Assembly (NCBI GenBank): GCA_009699245.1
Contig: WLOQ01000003.1
Coordinates: 62,001-126,000, forward strand
Length of the DNA stretch: 64,000 nucleotides
Origin: Actinomycetota bacterium
GTDB lineage: Bacteria; Actinomycetota; Thermoleophilia; Solirubrobacterales; Solirubrobacteraceae
Direction: 5' to 3'
Below are positions 34,499 through 42,274 of this stretch, piece by piece. Position 1 is the stretch's first letter, and each line of letters begins with the position of its first letter. Both the position numbers and the translations under genes were made by a program. Under the pieces are notes generated by a model. It was not told the origin of the DNA and did no database searches. It was given only the letters and a program-made list of their open reading frames with translations.

Positions 34499-35440
34499 TC
34501 AGGCGAGCACGGGCAGCGCGCCCGGCAGCACGTCGAACTGCGCTCTGTCCATCGGCGCAAGCGCGTCCCCGTCGACCTGCACGACGAACGGCGCGTCGTC
34601 GGCGCGGCGCACGGTCAGTGCGCTGACCGCGGGCAGCGACGTGATCTTGCGAGCGTTGGTGGTTTCGAGATGGGGGCTCAGGAGCCGCGCCGCGAGGGCG
34701 GGTGCGGTGAGGGTCGGCGTGCGGCGGAGCACCGCCGCGGAGAGCGTCCCGCTCTCAAGGCTCACGTCGGTGCAGACCCGGATCGGACGCGTGCCGGAGT
34801 AGGTATACGGGTCGCTGTTTTGCACGAGGACGGTGATGCCGCGCACCGGGTCACGACCCTCGGCCTCGGCGATGAAGCGCGGCGGGCGCACGACGTAGTC
34901 CCGCGCCAGCACGACCGCTGCACTCTCCATGTAATACAGCTGGCGCCAGCGCGCCTTGCGCGCCGGGTGCGCGTCGACGCGCTCGACGACCGAGGCGTCG
35001 AGACCGACGCCCGCCGAGAAGGTGAAGGCCCGGCCGTTCACCCGTCCCACGTCGACGTGGCGCACGGGCCAGTCATCGTCGAGCGCGAGCAACCGCTGGG
35101 CCGCGTCGACGAGGTCGTGCGGGATGCCGAGCATTTTCGCGAACACGTTCTGGGAACCGCCGGGGAGCGGAAAGAGCGGGACGTGATGCTCGACGAGAGC
35201 GTTCGCCGCCTCGTTGACGGTGCCATCGCCGCCGATCGTGACCACGGCATCGGCCCCCGATCGTGCTGCGGCGCCGGCGAGCCCCGTCGCGTGCCCGGGC
35301 GTCTCGGTGGCCACGGCGTCGACGTCGTACCGGCTCTGCAGCGCACCGACGACGATCCGCGCAAGCCGCGCGTCGATGCTCGCCGCATGCGGGTTGACGA
35401 TGACGACGATGCGGCGACGCGGGGCGGCTGCGGCGGACAC
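34499..35440 (-). CDS. Diacylglycerol kinase-like lipid kinase
   Basis: 313-residue DAGK-catalytic-domain protein (YegS/DgkB family): RIVVIVNPHAAS, TIGGDGTVNEAANAL (nucleotide-binding GGDGT) and LPGGSQNVFAKMLGI. Family members phosphorylate diacylglycerol, ceramide-like or other lipids. GTG start. Its stop codon abuts the relA stop directly, the two forming a TGATCA palindrome. Twelve bases after corA, so co-transcribed with it. Substrate unknown. Confidence 0.87.
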   Translation of the reverse strand: MSAAAAPRRRIVVIVNPHAASIDARLARIVVGALQSRYDVDAVATETPGHATGLAGAAARSGADAVVTIGGDGTVNEAANALVEHHVPLFPLPGGSQNVFAKMLGIPHDLVDAAQRLLALDDDWPVRHVDVGRVNGRAFTFSAGVGLDASVVERVDAHPARKARWRQLYYMESAAVVLARDYVVRPPRFIAEAEGRDPVRGITVLVQNSDPYTYSGTRPIRVCTDVSLESGTLSAAVLRRTPTLTAPALAARLLSPHLETTNARKITSLPAVSALTVRRADDAPFVVQVDGDALAPMDRAQFDVLPGALPVLA

Positions 35441-35452
35441 GGGTCGCGCAGG

Positions 35453-36463
35453 CTAGAGGAAGCCGCGCCGCCGGAACGTCCAGACCATGCCGATGAGGAG
35501 GACCGCCATCACCCCGACGACGGCGTAGAAGCCGTCGATGTGGTCCTGGCCGGGCACGCGGACGTTCATGCCGAAGATGCTCGCGATGAGCGTCAGCGGG
35601 AGCATCACGACGCTGAACGACGTGAGGATCCGCAGCACGCGGTTGAGCTGGTGCGAGAGCACCGACTCGTTCGTGCTCTCCAGTGCCTCGACGACTTCCT
35701 TGAAGTTCTCGAGCATGTCCCAGACGCGCTCGGACGCGTCGTTGATGTCGTCGAAGTAGATCTCGAGGTCCTCGGCGATGTAGCGCTTCGTCGAGCGCTC
35801 GAGGTCGGCGAGTGCGGTGCGCATCGGTCGCACGACGCGCCGGAAGTTGATGATCTCCTGCTTGACGCTGAAGATGTCGCGGACGACCTCGTTCGAACGG
35901 CCTTCGAAGACGTCATCCTCGAGGCGCTCGAGCTTGTTGCCCATCTTGCGCAGCATCGGGAACGACGCGTCGACGGCGTCATCGACGATCCGGTAGAGCA
36001 GATATCCCGGGCCCTTGGCGAAGAGCTGCTCGCGAAGCTCGTCGGAGGCCTGGCAGCGCTCGAAGAGGTAATCGAGTGACTGGATGGGCTGGTTGGGAAC
36101 GGTGACGACGTAGTCCGGGCCGAGGAAGACGTCGACCTCAGCCGCGCTCAGGCGGCCGATCCGCTTGTCATACCGCGGGAACTGCAGGACGACGAAAAGG
36201 TAATCGTCGTACTCGTCGACCTTCGGGCGCTGATTGCGTGACGCGAGGTCCTCGTAGTCGAGGGGATGGAAGGCGAAGTGCTCCTCGAGCCACGCGCGCT
36301 CGACAGGCCGAACGCCCTGGAGGTTGACCCAGCGCAGTGGGCGCCCTTCGGGGCCACCCTCGAGGATCTCGACCTGAGGGGTCCTCGGCTCAGCCGAGGA
36401 GGTGACGACCGCGCCGCGGGAACGCGCAGCCCGCCGCAGGCGTGGCTTGGGCAGGCTTGGCAT
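35453..36463 (-). CDS. corA: CorA-family magnesium/cobalt transporter
   Basis: 336-residue pentameric cation channel. Long cytoplasmic N-terminal domain, stalk helix (VEALESTNESVLSHQLNRVL), then two membrane helices with the pore signature GMN in SIFGMNVRVPG between them (a CorA hallmark) and a second helix FYAVVGVMAVLLIGMVWTF. A basic C-terminus ends RRRGFL. ATG 36463 is the first start and gives usual length. Confidence 0.93.
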   Translation of the reverse strand: MPSLPKPRLRRAARSRGAVVTSSAEPRTPQVEILEGGPEGRPLRWVNLQGVRPVERAWLEEHFAFHPLDYEDLASRNQRPKVDEYDDYLFVVLQFPRYDKRIGRLSAAEVDVFLGPDYVVTVPNQPIQSLDYLFERCQASDELREQLFAKGPGYLLYRIVDDAVDASFPMLRKMGNKLERLEDDVFEGRSNEVVRDIFSVKQEIINFRRVVRPMRTALADLERSTKRYIAEDLEIYFDDINDASERVWDMLENFKEVVEALESTNESVLSHQLNRVLRILTSFSVVMLPLTLIASIFGMNVRVPGQDHIDGFYAVVGVMAVLLIGMVWTFRRRGFL

Positions 36464-36527
36464 GACTTCGCGGCTCGTCGGAATGCATCGTGGTCACCGT
36501 GCGCCGCACTCAAGGCGGCACCGCGCC

Positions 36528-36533
36528 AGTGTA
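36528..36533 (-). promoter_or_regulatory. Possible -10-like element of corA (TACACT)
   Basis: Reverse-strand TACACT lies 64 bases before the corA ATG, implying a leader of roughly 57 bases. It is identical to the pdxS hexamer but at a different spacing, so support is weak. Confidence 0.3.
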
Positions 36534-36591
36534 CCCCTCAGTTCCTGCCGGTCGGAGCGCTGCAGGAGATCTTCCCGGCGTGCCCACCGTC

Positions 36592-36600
36592 TGCTACCGT
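36592..36600 (+). promoter_or_regulatory. Extended -10 of the SAM riboswitch transcript (TGC-TACCGT)
   Basis: TG-C-TACCGT ends 18 bases before the first aptamer base, which puts the transcript start near 36607. The same TGC-TANNNT form precedes pyrR, rimP and rpsO. Confidence 0.5.
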
Positions 36601-36618
36601 TCCAGACACATAGCTGAA

Positions 36619-36701
36619 CACATCCAGAGGGGTGGAGGGACTGGCCCTTTGAAACCCCGGCAACCGGCCTCTTGGTCACGGTGCCAAATCCTGTAGATGT
36701 G
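36619..36701 (+). promoter_or_regulatory. SAM-I riboswitch aptamer
   Basis: The block matches the SAM-I consensus: GAGGGGTGGAGGGACTGGCC, then TTTGAAACCCCGGCAACC, then GGTGCCAAATCCTG. P1 is CACATC 36619-36624 with GATGTG 36696-36701. The conserved internal bulges and kink-turn strand are recognisable. SAM-I aptamers bind S-adenosylmethionine and usually repress methionine-related genes. Here it sits before a threonine synthase. Confidence 0.93.
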
Positions 36702-36750
36702 GTCGGAGCTACCAGAAGCCTCCGCCACGTGTCACAGCACAAAGCGGAGG
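36699..36750 (+). promoter_or_regulatory. SAM riboswitch expression platform hiding the Shine-Dalgarno
   Basis: Two exclusive hairpins are visible. The sequestor pairs CCTCCGC 36719-36725 with GCGGAGG 36744-36750, the latter being the Shine-Dalgarno nine bases before ATG 36760. The antisequestor pairs GTGG and CGGAG (36699-36708, one bulged U) with CTCCGCCAC 36720-36728. The antisequestor uses the 3' strand of P1, so SAM-stabilised P1 frees the anti-Shine-Dalgarno and turns translation off. No T-run is present: control looks translational. Structures are read from sequence; the switching is inferred. Confidence 0.8.
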
Positions 36751-36759
36751 TTTCAATTC

Positions 36760-38022
36760 ATGAGTGCCAGCCATCTCGGTTGTCGGGAGTGTGGAGCGGA
36801 GTACGAGCTCGCTGCGAGCTACGTCTGCACGCGCTGCTTCGGTCCGGTGGAAGTCGTCTACGACTACACCGACCTCACGACGGACATCGCGTCCTTGCGC
36901 CGTCGGATCCAGGCGGGTCCGCAGAACATCTGGCGCTACGCCGACTTCCTCCCGATCGTCGACGGGCCTCCCGGGCCGTCGAACCGCAACTCGTCGCGTG
37001 CCGGCCTGCCCTCGGGCTGCACCCCGCTGATCCGCGCGGACCGGCTCGCCGAGCGCCTCGGCCTCGGTGAGGTCTGGGTCAAGAACGACGCGGCCAACCC
37101 GACCCACAGCTTCAAGGACCGCGTCGTGAGCGTCGCCGCCGCGCGCGCCCGTGAGCTCGGCTTCGAGACGCTCGCCTGCGCATCGACCGGCAACCTCGCG
37201 AACGCCGTCGCCGCCCACGGTGCGGCACTGGGCATGGAGACGTACGTCTTCATTCCGAGCGACCTTGAGGAGCAGAAGGTCATCGCGACCGGCGTCTACG
37301 GGACGAACCTCGTGAAGGTCCGCGGAACCTATGACGACGTCAACCGGCTCTGCACGGAGCTCAGCGGGGAGCGTGACTGGGCGTTCGTCAACGTCAACAT
37401 CCGCCCGTATTACGCCGAGGGCAGCAAGACGATCGCGTACGAACTCGCCGAGCAGCTCGGCTGGGAGACACCGGATCGGATCGTCGCCCCGATCGCCTCG
37501 GGGTCCCTCTACACGAAGCTCGCCAAGGGCTTCGAGGAGTGGCTCGAGCTCGGCCTCATCACCGGCGAGGTCCCGATCATGAACGGGGCCCAGGCCGCAG
37601 GCTGCGCGCCGGTCGCCCAGGCCTACGCCGAGGGCCGTGACACCTGCCTGCCCGTCAAGCCGGACACGATCGCGAAGTCACTCGCCATCGGTACACCGGC
37701 AGACGGCCCGCATGCGCTCGACCTCGCGCGGCGCAGCGGTGGGTCGATCGACTCGGTCACCGACGACGAGATTCGCGCCGGCATCCTCCTGCTCGCCGAG
37801 ACGACAGGCATCTTCACCGAGACCGCCGGTGGCGTCACCACGGCGACACTCGCCAAGCTCGCCGCCCGCGGCGAGATCGGCAAGGATGAGCGCGTCGTCC
37901 TCGTCATCACCGGTGAGGGCCTCAAGACCCTCGACGCGGTGGCAGGGAGCTTCGAGACGCACGAGATCGCACCGTCGTTCGACGAGTTCGAGCGCGTGGT
38001 CGAGGGCGCAGCGAGCCGCTAG
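36760..38022 (+). CDS. thrC: Threonine synthase (zinc-ribbon type)
   Basis: 420-residue fold-type II PLP enzyme. N-terminal zinc ribbon (CRECGAEYEL, CTRCFG), substrate loop SGCTPLI, PLP-Lys in THSFKDRVV, STGNLANAVAA, and a C-terminal GIFTETAGGVTTA. The usual reaction turns O-phosphohomoserine into threonine. It is not beside hom or thrB here but alone behind a SAM-I riboswitch. A second threonine synthase elsewhere and a sulfur-related role for this copy are possible. ATG 36760 has a good Shine-Dalgarno; a longer reading through the riboswitch is rejected. Confidence 0.88.
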   Translation: MSASHLGCRECGAEYELAASYVCTRCFGPVEVVYDYTDLTTDIASLRRRIQAGPQNIWRYADFLPIVDGPPGPSNRNSSRAGLPSGCTPLIRADRLAERLGLGEVWVKNDAANPTHSFKDRVVSVAAARARELGFETLACASTGNLANAVAAHGAALGMETYVFIPSDLEEQKVIATGVYGTNLVKVRGTYDDVNRLCTELSGERDWAFVNVNIRPYYAEGSKTIAYELAEQLGWETPDRIVAPIASGSLYTKLAKGFEEWLELGLITGEVPIMNGAQAAGCAPVAQAYAEGRDTCLPVKPDTIAKSLAIGTPADGPHALDLARRSGGSIDSVTDDEIRAGILLLAETTGIFTETAGGVTTATLAKLAARGEIGKDERVVLVITGEGLKTLDAVAGSFETHEIAPSFDEFERVVEGAASR

Positions 38023-38040
38023 GCGCGCCGCGGCAGCCGC

Positions 38041-39423
38041 TCAGGAATCGAGCGGGCAGCCGGCGGCGGGTGTCGTCGAGGTCGTGGCCGCCAGTGGATT
38101 GCACTGGCGCCACGACCCGCGGTAGTAGATGAGCGTCGTCGCAAGGGTGAACCCCTCGAGCCGGCTGTCCCAGGAAGCGTTGTTCTTGAGCGTCACGTTC
38201 TTCGCCGTGATGCCGCCGCTGAAGCTGCCGTTGTTCTTGAACGTGATGCCGGCGCCGGGCGAATAGATCGCTGCCGCAAGGCTGATGTTGTTCGGGAACT
38301 GGATCGTCGTGAAGCCGCTCTTGGTCGGTGAAGCCGTCGCCCCGTAGATGACGACGACGAGCCCGCGCGGGTCACCGCTGGGGTTCGAGAAGAACGCGCC
38401 GTTGCCGCTCGTGATCCCGCCTTGGCCGGCGATGCAGCCCGAGCCTGCGCGGTCCGGGGAGTCGATGAAGATCGTCGTGCGGGCGCCGGAGGCGATGTTG
38501 ACGGCCGCGTTGTTGCCGAGGCTCAGCTGGCAGAAGTTGTAGACCGCCCCGCCGAGCGTGACGGCCCCGTAGTTACCGACCGAGAGGGTGCGCGGCGTGA
38601 AGGACGTGTTGACGTAGCACGTGCCACCCGTGCCGGTGCCGAGCGTGCAGCTGTCCGCCGGCGAGGCGCCGGTCACGAGCTGGCCGTTGCTGTTGCTCGT
38701 GGAGGAGTCGACGAGCGTGAGCGGGTTGAGCATGTCGGGCGGGCTCAGGACAAAGGCGGTCGACTGGCGCGTCACGGTCCCGGAATACCCCGTCGGGTTG
38801 GGCGCACCGGTCCAGAGCGTCACCGTGCCGGTCATCGGGCTGTTGAGGCCGAAAGAGAGCAGGCCGTTCGAGGCGAGGCCCGCATTGATCGTCGTGTTGT
38901 TGTCGACGGTCAGCGAGTCCCTCCCGAGGATGCCGTCAGTGGGGAAGGGATCCGCGCCCGACGACGAGACGATCCGCTGGATCACCTTCTTCGTCACGCC
39001 ACCGACGGTGCCGGTGGCCACGACGCAGCGCTCAGAGGTGCCGATGCCGAAGGTCTTCCCGGTGCAACCGCTCGTCGAGGGCACCGAGGTCTGGTACGTG
39101 AAGGACTGCCCGTTCCCGATGCTCTCGGCGGCCGTCGCTGCGCACCAGATGCTCTGCGTCTGCGGCGCCGAGGACACGGTCGTGATGCAGTTCGACGAGC
39201 TGGGCTGCAGCATGTTCAGGCGGTGCACGGCGGTCTGCGCTCCAGCCTCCGCCGCCTGGAGCGCGCGCACACCGAGCTCGTCGCCATTGACCGTCGTGCT
39301 CGACTGCAAGCTGCTGGTGGCGAGCGCGGCGCCGAGGACCAACAGCACGGCCATCACCATCACGACCGTGAACATCGCGATGCCGTCGTCCTGTGCGGCG
39401 CGTCGCCTCAGGCTGCGGGCCAT
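38041..39423 (-). CDS. PilX-like secreted/pilus-associated protein
   Basis: 460 residues. Basic N-terminus and one hydrophobic helix (GIAMFTVVMVMAVLLVLGAALA) followed by GDELGVRALQAAEAGAQTAVHRL, the pattern of PilX N-terminal/type IV pilus minor proteins. The remainder is Asn/Ser/Thr/Gly-rich and looks like stacked beta repeats (SVGNYGAVTLGGAVYNFCQL, SLGNNAAVNIASG). ATG 39423 is chosen over the adjacent GTG because GGAG lies at the right distance. No other pilus gene is near. Probably membrane-anchored and external. Confidence 0.8.
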   Translation of the reverse strand: MARSLRRRAAQDDGIAMFTVVMVMAVLLVLGAALATSSLQSSTTVNGDELGVRALQAAEAGAQTAVHRLNMLQPSSSNCITTVSSAPQTQSIWCAATAAESIGNGQSFTYQTSVPSTSGCTGKTFGIGTSERCVVATGTVGGVTKKVIQRIVSSSGADPFPTDGILGRDSLTVDNNTTINAGLASNGLLSFGLNSPMTGTVTLWTGAPNPTGYSGTVTRQSTAFVLSPPDMLNPLTLVDSSTSNSNGQLVTGASPADSCTLGTGTGGTCYVNTSFTPRTLSVGNYGAVTLGGAVYNFCQLSLGNNAAVNIASGARTTIFIDSPDRAGSGCIAGQGGITSGNGAFFSNPSGDPRGLVVVIYGATASPTKSGFTTIQFPNNISLAAAIYSPGAGITFKNNGSFSGGITAKNVTLKNNASWDSRLEGFTLATTLIYYRGSWRQCNPLAATTSTTPAAGCPLDS

Positions 39424-39458
39424 CACTGCGTCTCCAACTGTATCGAGGCCGGGTAGTT

Positions 39459-39626
39459 CGGGTGATCGGACGGCTGTCCCTGGTGACGGTCAACCGCACG
39501 AACAAGACCATCAGCGCCACGGTGACGCTCACCGCCGACGTCGTGACGGCACTCAACGGGGCGTTCGGCCTCACCCTGACGGGCACGCCGGTGCTCGGGA
39601 CGATCGTGTCGACGCCGACGTCGTAG
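39459..39626 (+). pseudogene. Orphan C-terminal fragment of a secreted beta-repeat protein
   Basis: A plus-strand reading of 55 codons, RLSLVTVNRTNKTISATVTL to a TAG stop, looks like real protein (alternating polar/hydrophobic strands, TADVVTALNGAFGL, GTPVLGT) such as the end of an extracellular repeat domain. It has no start or signal sequence because it runs back into the reverse PilX-like gene. It is followed by a strong hairpin. Read as a deletion remnant; the parent family is not certain. Confidence 0.4.
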
Positions 39627-39650
39627 CGCCCGCCCAGCGCAACGACGGTC

Positions 39651-39676
39651 GAGGGCCCCGGTTCGCCGGGGCCCTC
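39651..39676. terminator. Strong GC hairpin with TTCG tetraloop
   Basis: Perfect 11-bp stem GAGGGCCCCGG/CCGGGGCCCTC closing a TTCG loop. It lies between the orphan fragment stop and the stop of the reverse arylsulfotransferase-like gene, so it could stop transcription from both sides. No T-run on either strand. Confidence 0.75.
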
Positions 39677-39703
39677 GCTCGTTCCGGGGTCAGACGCGCG
39701 CGG

Positions 39704-41116
39704 TCAGCGCGGGGAGCGGCGGTCCATCCCGGCGATCAGCGCTGCGCGCGACATCTGTCCCGACGCGGCCGGGACCGCGCGGTAGGAGATCGCGGGCTGT
39801 GCGTAGTCGAGCTTGAAGATCGTCCGGTGGCGTCGGTCGTAGGCTCGGATCCGCGCGCCCGTCGACCACGCGACGAGCCAGTTACCCGCGCTGTCGCGCC
39901 GCGTGCCACCGCCCGGGAGATTCGACCGGGCATGAGGCTCGACGATCGCTTCGACGAGCCGTGCTGTGCGTCGCCGCGCGTCGATCCGCCAGCGTGTGAC
40001 GCGGGAGGGACGATCGAGGCTCGTGCCGTTGTCGAACACGGTGATCGTGCCGTCGGCCTGGAAGCGCGCATCGTGCTGTCCTCCGAGCGTCGGCGTGAGC
40101 CGATCGCCGACGATGCGCAGGCTGCGGGCCGTCGGGGTACCGCCGAGCTTCCAGAGGATCGCGCCGTCGCGCCGGCGTACGCCGTAGACCGCGTCCTGAT
40201 GGCAGGCGGAGACGAGGACGGTGCCATGACCGTCCGTGTCGATCGAGTTGAGGTGCTGAAGGTCGAGTCGTCGATCACGCGCCTGCAGCGCGATGATCGG
40301 CGCGAGCCATCGCCCGCTGTCGAGAATGTCGGTGTGCTCCGCGGCATTCCACGCCCAGAGGACGCGCCCGCTCGGACTGCGCTGCTCGACCACACCATCG
40401 AAGGTCGACGCGGACGCGGGTCCTGCGTAGCTCCTGAGATCGACGCCACGTCGCTCCGCGGCGGTGATCACCCACAGCGACCCATCGGCTGCGAGGTGCG
40501 CCTCGTGTGCGTCGACATCGCTCCAGCTGCGTACGCGGGAGCCATCGGGACGTTCGATCTGGAGCGTCCCGCGGCCGACGTCGGCGTCGGCGAGCGCCCC
40601 ATCCCAGACGCCGATGCGGTTGTGGCCGACGAATTCCGCGGCTGCGACGAGGGGGGAGCCCTTGCGCCACCAGATCGGGACGCCACGACGGTCGATGATC
40701 ACCGCCCAGCCCGGCGTTCCCGGCGCGAGTAGCCGATTGACGCTCAGCAGCACGAGCGGCATCGACCGCGGGAGAAGACCGCGCACATGGAGGTCGACGA
40801 GCTCCTCCGGGAGACACCGCACGTCGTACGAGCGCCGGCCGACCGTGAATGAGAAGCGCTGCCCCGCCCTCAGCGGGACGCTGACGGTCTGTGCCCCGCT
40901 GCGCGGCGGGCGACCGTCGATCGAGATGGGCAGGTCGGCGGTGCCCGTCGCCGTCACCTGCACCGACCCGGCGGCGCAACGCGTGACGTAGTCACGCTGG
41001 CCCGCGGAGAAGGCCGGTCGCAGCGCCGGATCGAGCGTCACCGACGGCGCTGCCACAGCGACTGAGGGAGCGCCGAGGGCGAGAACCAGGCCCACGACGA
41101 CGGGGAGCGTGCGCAT
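39704..41116 (-). CDS. Secreted arylsulfotransferase-like protein
   Basis: 470 residues with a cleavable signal peptide (RTLPVVVGLVLALGAPSVAVAA). An N-terminal beta domain (~25-110) precedes a propeller-like part with repeats: GTPGWAVIIDRRGVPIWWR, VDAHEAHLAADGSLWVI, LQHLNSIDTDGHGTVLVSA, DGAILWKLGGT, GGQHDARFQADGTITVFDNG. These match the Arylsulfotran_2/ASST group, which in some members moves sulfate between phenols. The catalytic His cannot be assigned confidently, so transferase activity is unproven. Leaderless by promoter position. Confidence 0.8.
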   Translation of the reverse strand: MRTLPVVVGLVLALGAPSVAVAAPSVTLDPALRPAFSAGQRDYVTRCAAGSVQVTATGTADLPISIDGRPPRSGAQTVSVPLRAGQRFSFTVGRRSYDVRCLPEELVDLHVRGLLPRSMPLVLLSVNRLLAPGTPGWAVIIDRRGVPIWWRKGSPLVAAAEFVGHNRIGVWDGALADADVGRGTLQIERPDGSRVRSWSDVDAHEAHLAADGSLWVITAAERRGVDLRSYAGPASASTFDGVVEQRSPSGRVLWAWNAAEHTDILDSGRWLAPIIALQARDRRLDLQHLNSIDTDGHGTVLVSACHQDAVYGVRRRDGAILWKLGGTPTARSLRIVGDRLTPTLGGQHDARFQADGTITVFDNGTSLDRPSRVTRWRIDARRRTARLVEAIVEPHARSNLPGGGTRRDSAGNWLVAWSTGARIRAYDRRHRTIFKLDYAQPAISYRAVPAASGQMSRAALIAGMDRRSPR

Positions 41117-41122
41117 CGGCCG

Positions 41123-41128
41123 ATCCTA
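41123..41128 (-). promoter_or_regulatory. -10-like element of the arylsulfotransferase-like gene (TAGGAT)
   Basis: Reverse-strand TAGGAT ends six bases before ATG 41116. It lies in the eight-base reach past the tRNA-Arg 3' end, so the tRNA transcript probably continues into it or the gene restarts here. Confidence 0.5.
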
Positions 41129-41135
41129 CGTGGAG

Positions 41136-41208
<73 letters not shown>

Positions 41209-41235
41209 GGGCGGCCGGCTCTCTGCCGACCGCCG

Positions 41236-41269
41236 GAGCGTACCGCCCCCACGTGGCGACGGTACGCTC
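41236..41269. promoter_or_regulatory. Mirror-image divergent promoter for tRNA-Arg and rnz
   Basis: Perfect inverted repeat GAGCGTACC 41236-41244 and GGTACGCTC 41261-41269 with a 16-base spacer. Each arm holds a TACGCT -10-like hexamer in outward orientation: plus-strand 41263-41268 ends eight bases before the rnz ATG, reverse-strand 41242-41237 lies 28 bases before tRNA-Arg. It could be two back-to-back promoters or one palindrome bound by a regulator. Confidence 0.5.
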
Positions 41270-41276
41270 GGTGGCG

Positions 41277-42242
41277 ATGGACGAGCTTGAGGTCTTCTTC
41301 GCCGGGACTGGTGGCTCGGTTCCCTCCGCACGTCGCGGTCTCCCCGCGACGCTCCTGCGCATCGACGGCGACCGACTCCTGGTCGATTGCGGGGAGGGAA
41401 CCCAGCGGCAGCTCCTGCGCAGCGTGGGGCTGCCGGACCTCGATGCCGTCTTCCTCACGCACCTTCACGCCGACCACTGGCTCGGGCTTCCCGGCATGCT
41501 CAAAACCTTCGATCTGCGTGGCCGGGAGAAGGACCTCGAGGTCTTCGGGCCCCCGGGCACGGCACGGCTCCTCGGCTCGATGTCGGCGATCTGGGGACGC
41601 GTCAGTTACGGCCTCCACGTCGCCGAGATGGAGCCCGGGGACGCGATCGAGTTCGCCGGCTATGAGGTCGAGGCGTTCAACGTGCGCCATCGGGGCGTCG
41701 CCTTCGGCTACGCCGTCGTCGAGGCTGACCGGCCAGGGCGTTTCGCCGCGCAGCTCGCCGAGCGCCTCGGCGTCACACCCGGACCGGACTTCGGGCGGCT
41801 CGAGGCGGGCGAGACCGTCGGCGGCGTGCGCCCCGACCAGGTCATCGGCGATGCCCGCCGAGGGCGCCGGATCGTGCTGTCCGGTGACACGGCGCCGTGT
41901 GAGATGGTGCGCATTGCCGCCGCGGGCGCCGACCTGTTGGTCCATGAGGCGACCTTCCTCGACGTGGACGCCGCCCGCGCGGCCCAGACCGAGCACTCGA
42001 CCGCAGCGCAGGCCGCCCAGCTCGCTGCCGACGCGGGTGTGCAGCTCGTCGCACTGACGCACCTGTCGAGCCGGTACCGGCCCTCCGATGTGCGGCGCGA
42101 GGCGCAGGCCGTTTTTCCGCAGGCCGTGGTGCCCCGCGACTTCGACGCCATCGAGGTTCCGGCGCCGGAGAAGGGTCCCCCGCGGCTGAAGCCGTGGGAG
42201 GCCGATGCTACTGTTGCCCCGCAGCCCAGCCAGCTCCTTTAA
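41277..42242 (+). CDS. rnz: Ribonuclease Z
   Basis: 321-residue zinc endonuclease that trims tRNA 3' ends; every tRNA in this window lacks encoded CCA, so the enzyme is needed before CCA addition. Motifs: FAGTGGSVPSARRGLPATLL, TQRQLL, FLTHLHADHWLGLPG (HxHxDH), HRGVAFGYAV, LSGDTAPCE and LVHEATFLD, LTHLSSRY. ATG 41277 is preferred over longer readings through the tRNA. Its 3' end contains the pyr promoter. Confidence 0.92.
   Translation: MDELEVFFAGTGGSVPSARRGLPATLLRIDGDRLLVDCGEGTQRQLLRSVGLPDLDAVFLTHLHADHWLGLPGMLKTFDLRGREKDLEVFGPPGTARLLGSMSAIWGRVSYGLHVAEMEPGDAIEFAGYEVEAFNVRHRGVAFGYAVVEADRPGRFAAQLAERLGVTPGPDFGRLEAGETVGGVRPDQVIGDARRGRRIVLSGDTAPCEMVRIAAAGADLLVHEATFLDVDAARAAQTEHSTAAQAAQLAADAGVQLVALTHLSSRYRPSDVRREAQAVFPQAVVPRDFDAIEVPAPEKGPPRLKPWEADATVAPQPSQLL
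42206..42214 (+). promoter_or_regulatory. Extended -10 of the pyr operon (TGC-TACTGT)
   Basis: TG-C-TACTGT lies inside the last codons of rnz and would start an mRNA near 42221, giving a 50-odd base leader that carries the PyrR hairpin. Confidence 0.5.
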
Positions 42243-42267
42243 CCCGGTCCCGCGAGGCCAGGAAGGA
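42235..42267 (+). promoter_or_regulatory. PyrR-binding RNA hairpin over the pyrR Shine-Dalgarno
   Basis: GGTCCCGCGAGGCC (42246-42259) fits the PyrR loop consensus ARUCCNGNGAGGYU at all but the first and last positions. It folds as GGUC/GGCC (one G-U) around a CCGCGA hexaloop. A lower stem pairs TCCTT 42235-42239 with AAGGA 42263-42267, the Shine-Dalgarno seven bases before GTG 42275. With UMP, PyrR would stabilise it and block translation of the operon, as described for mycobacterial pyr. There is no terminator. Confidence 0.8.
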
Positions 42268-42274
42268 TCCAGAA

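Noticed and set aside
34496-34501. TGATCA palindrome at the relA/lipid-kinase junction as a protein-binding site
   Set aside because: It is explained by two abutting convergent stop codons.
36697-36759. Earlier ATG in frame with threonine synthase
   Set aside because: It lies within the riboswitch platform; ATG 36760 has the regulated Shine-Dalgarno and fits the zinc-ribbon start.
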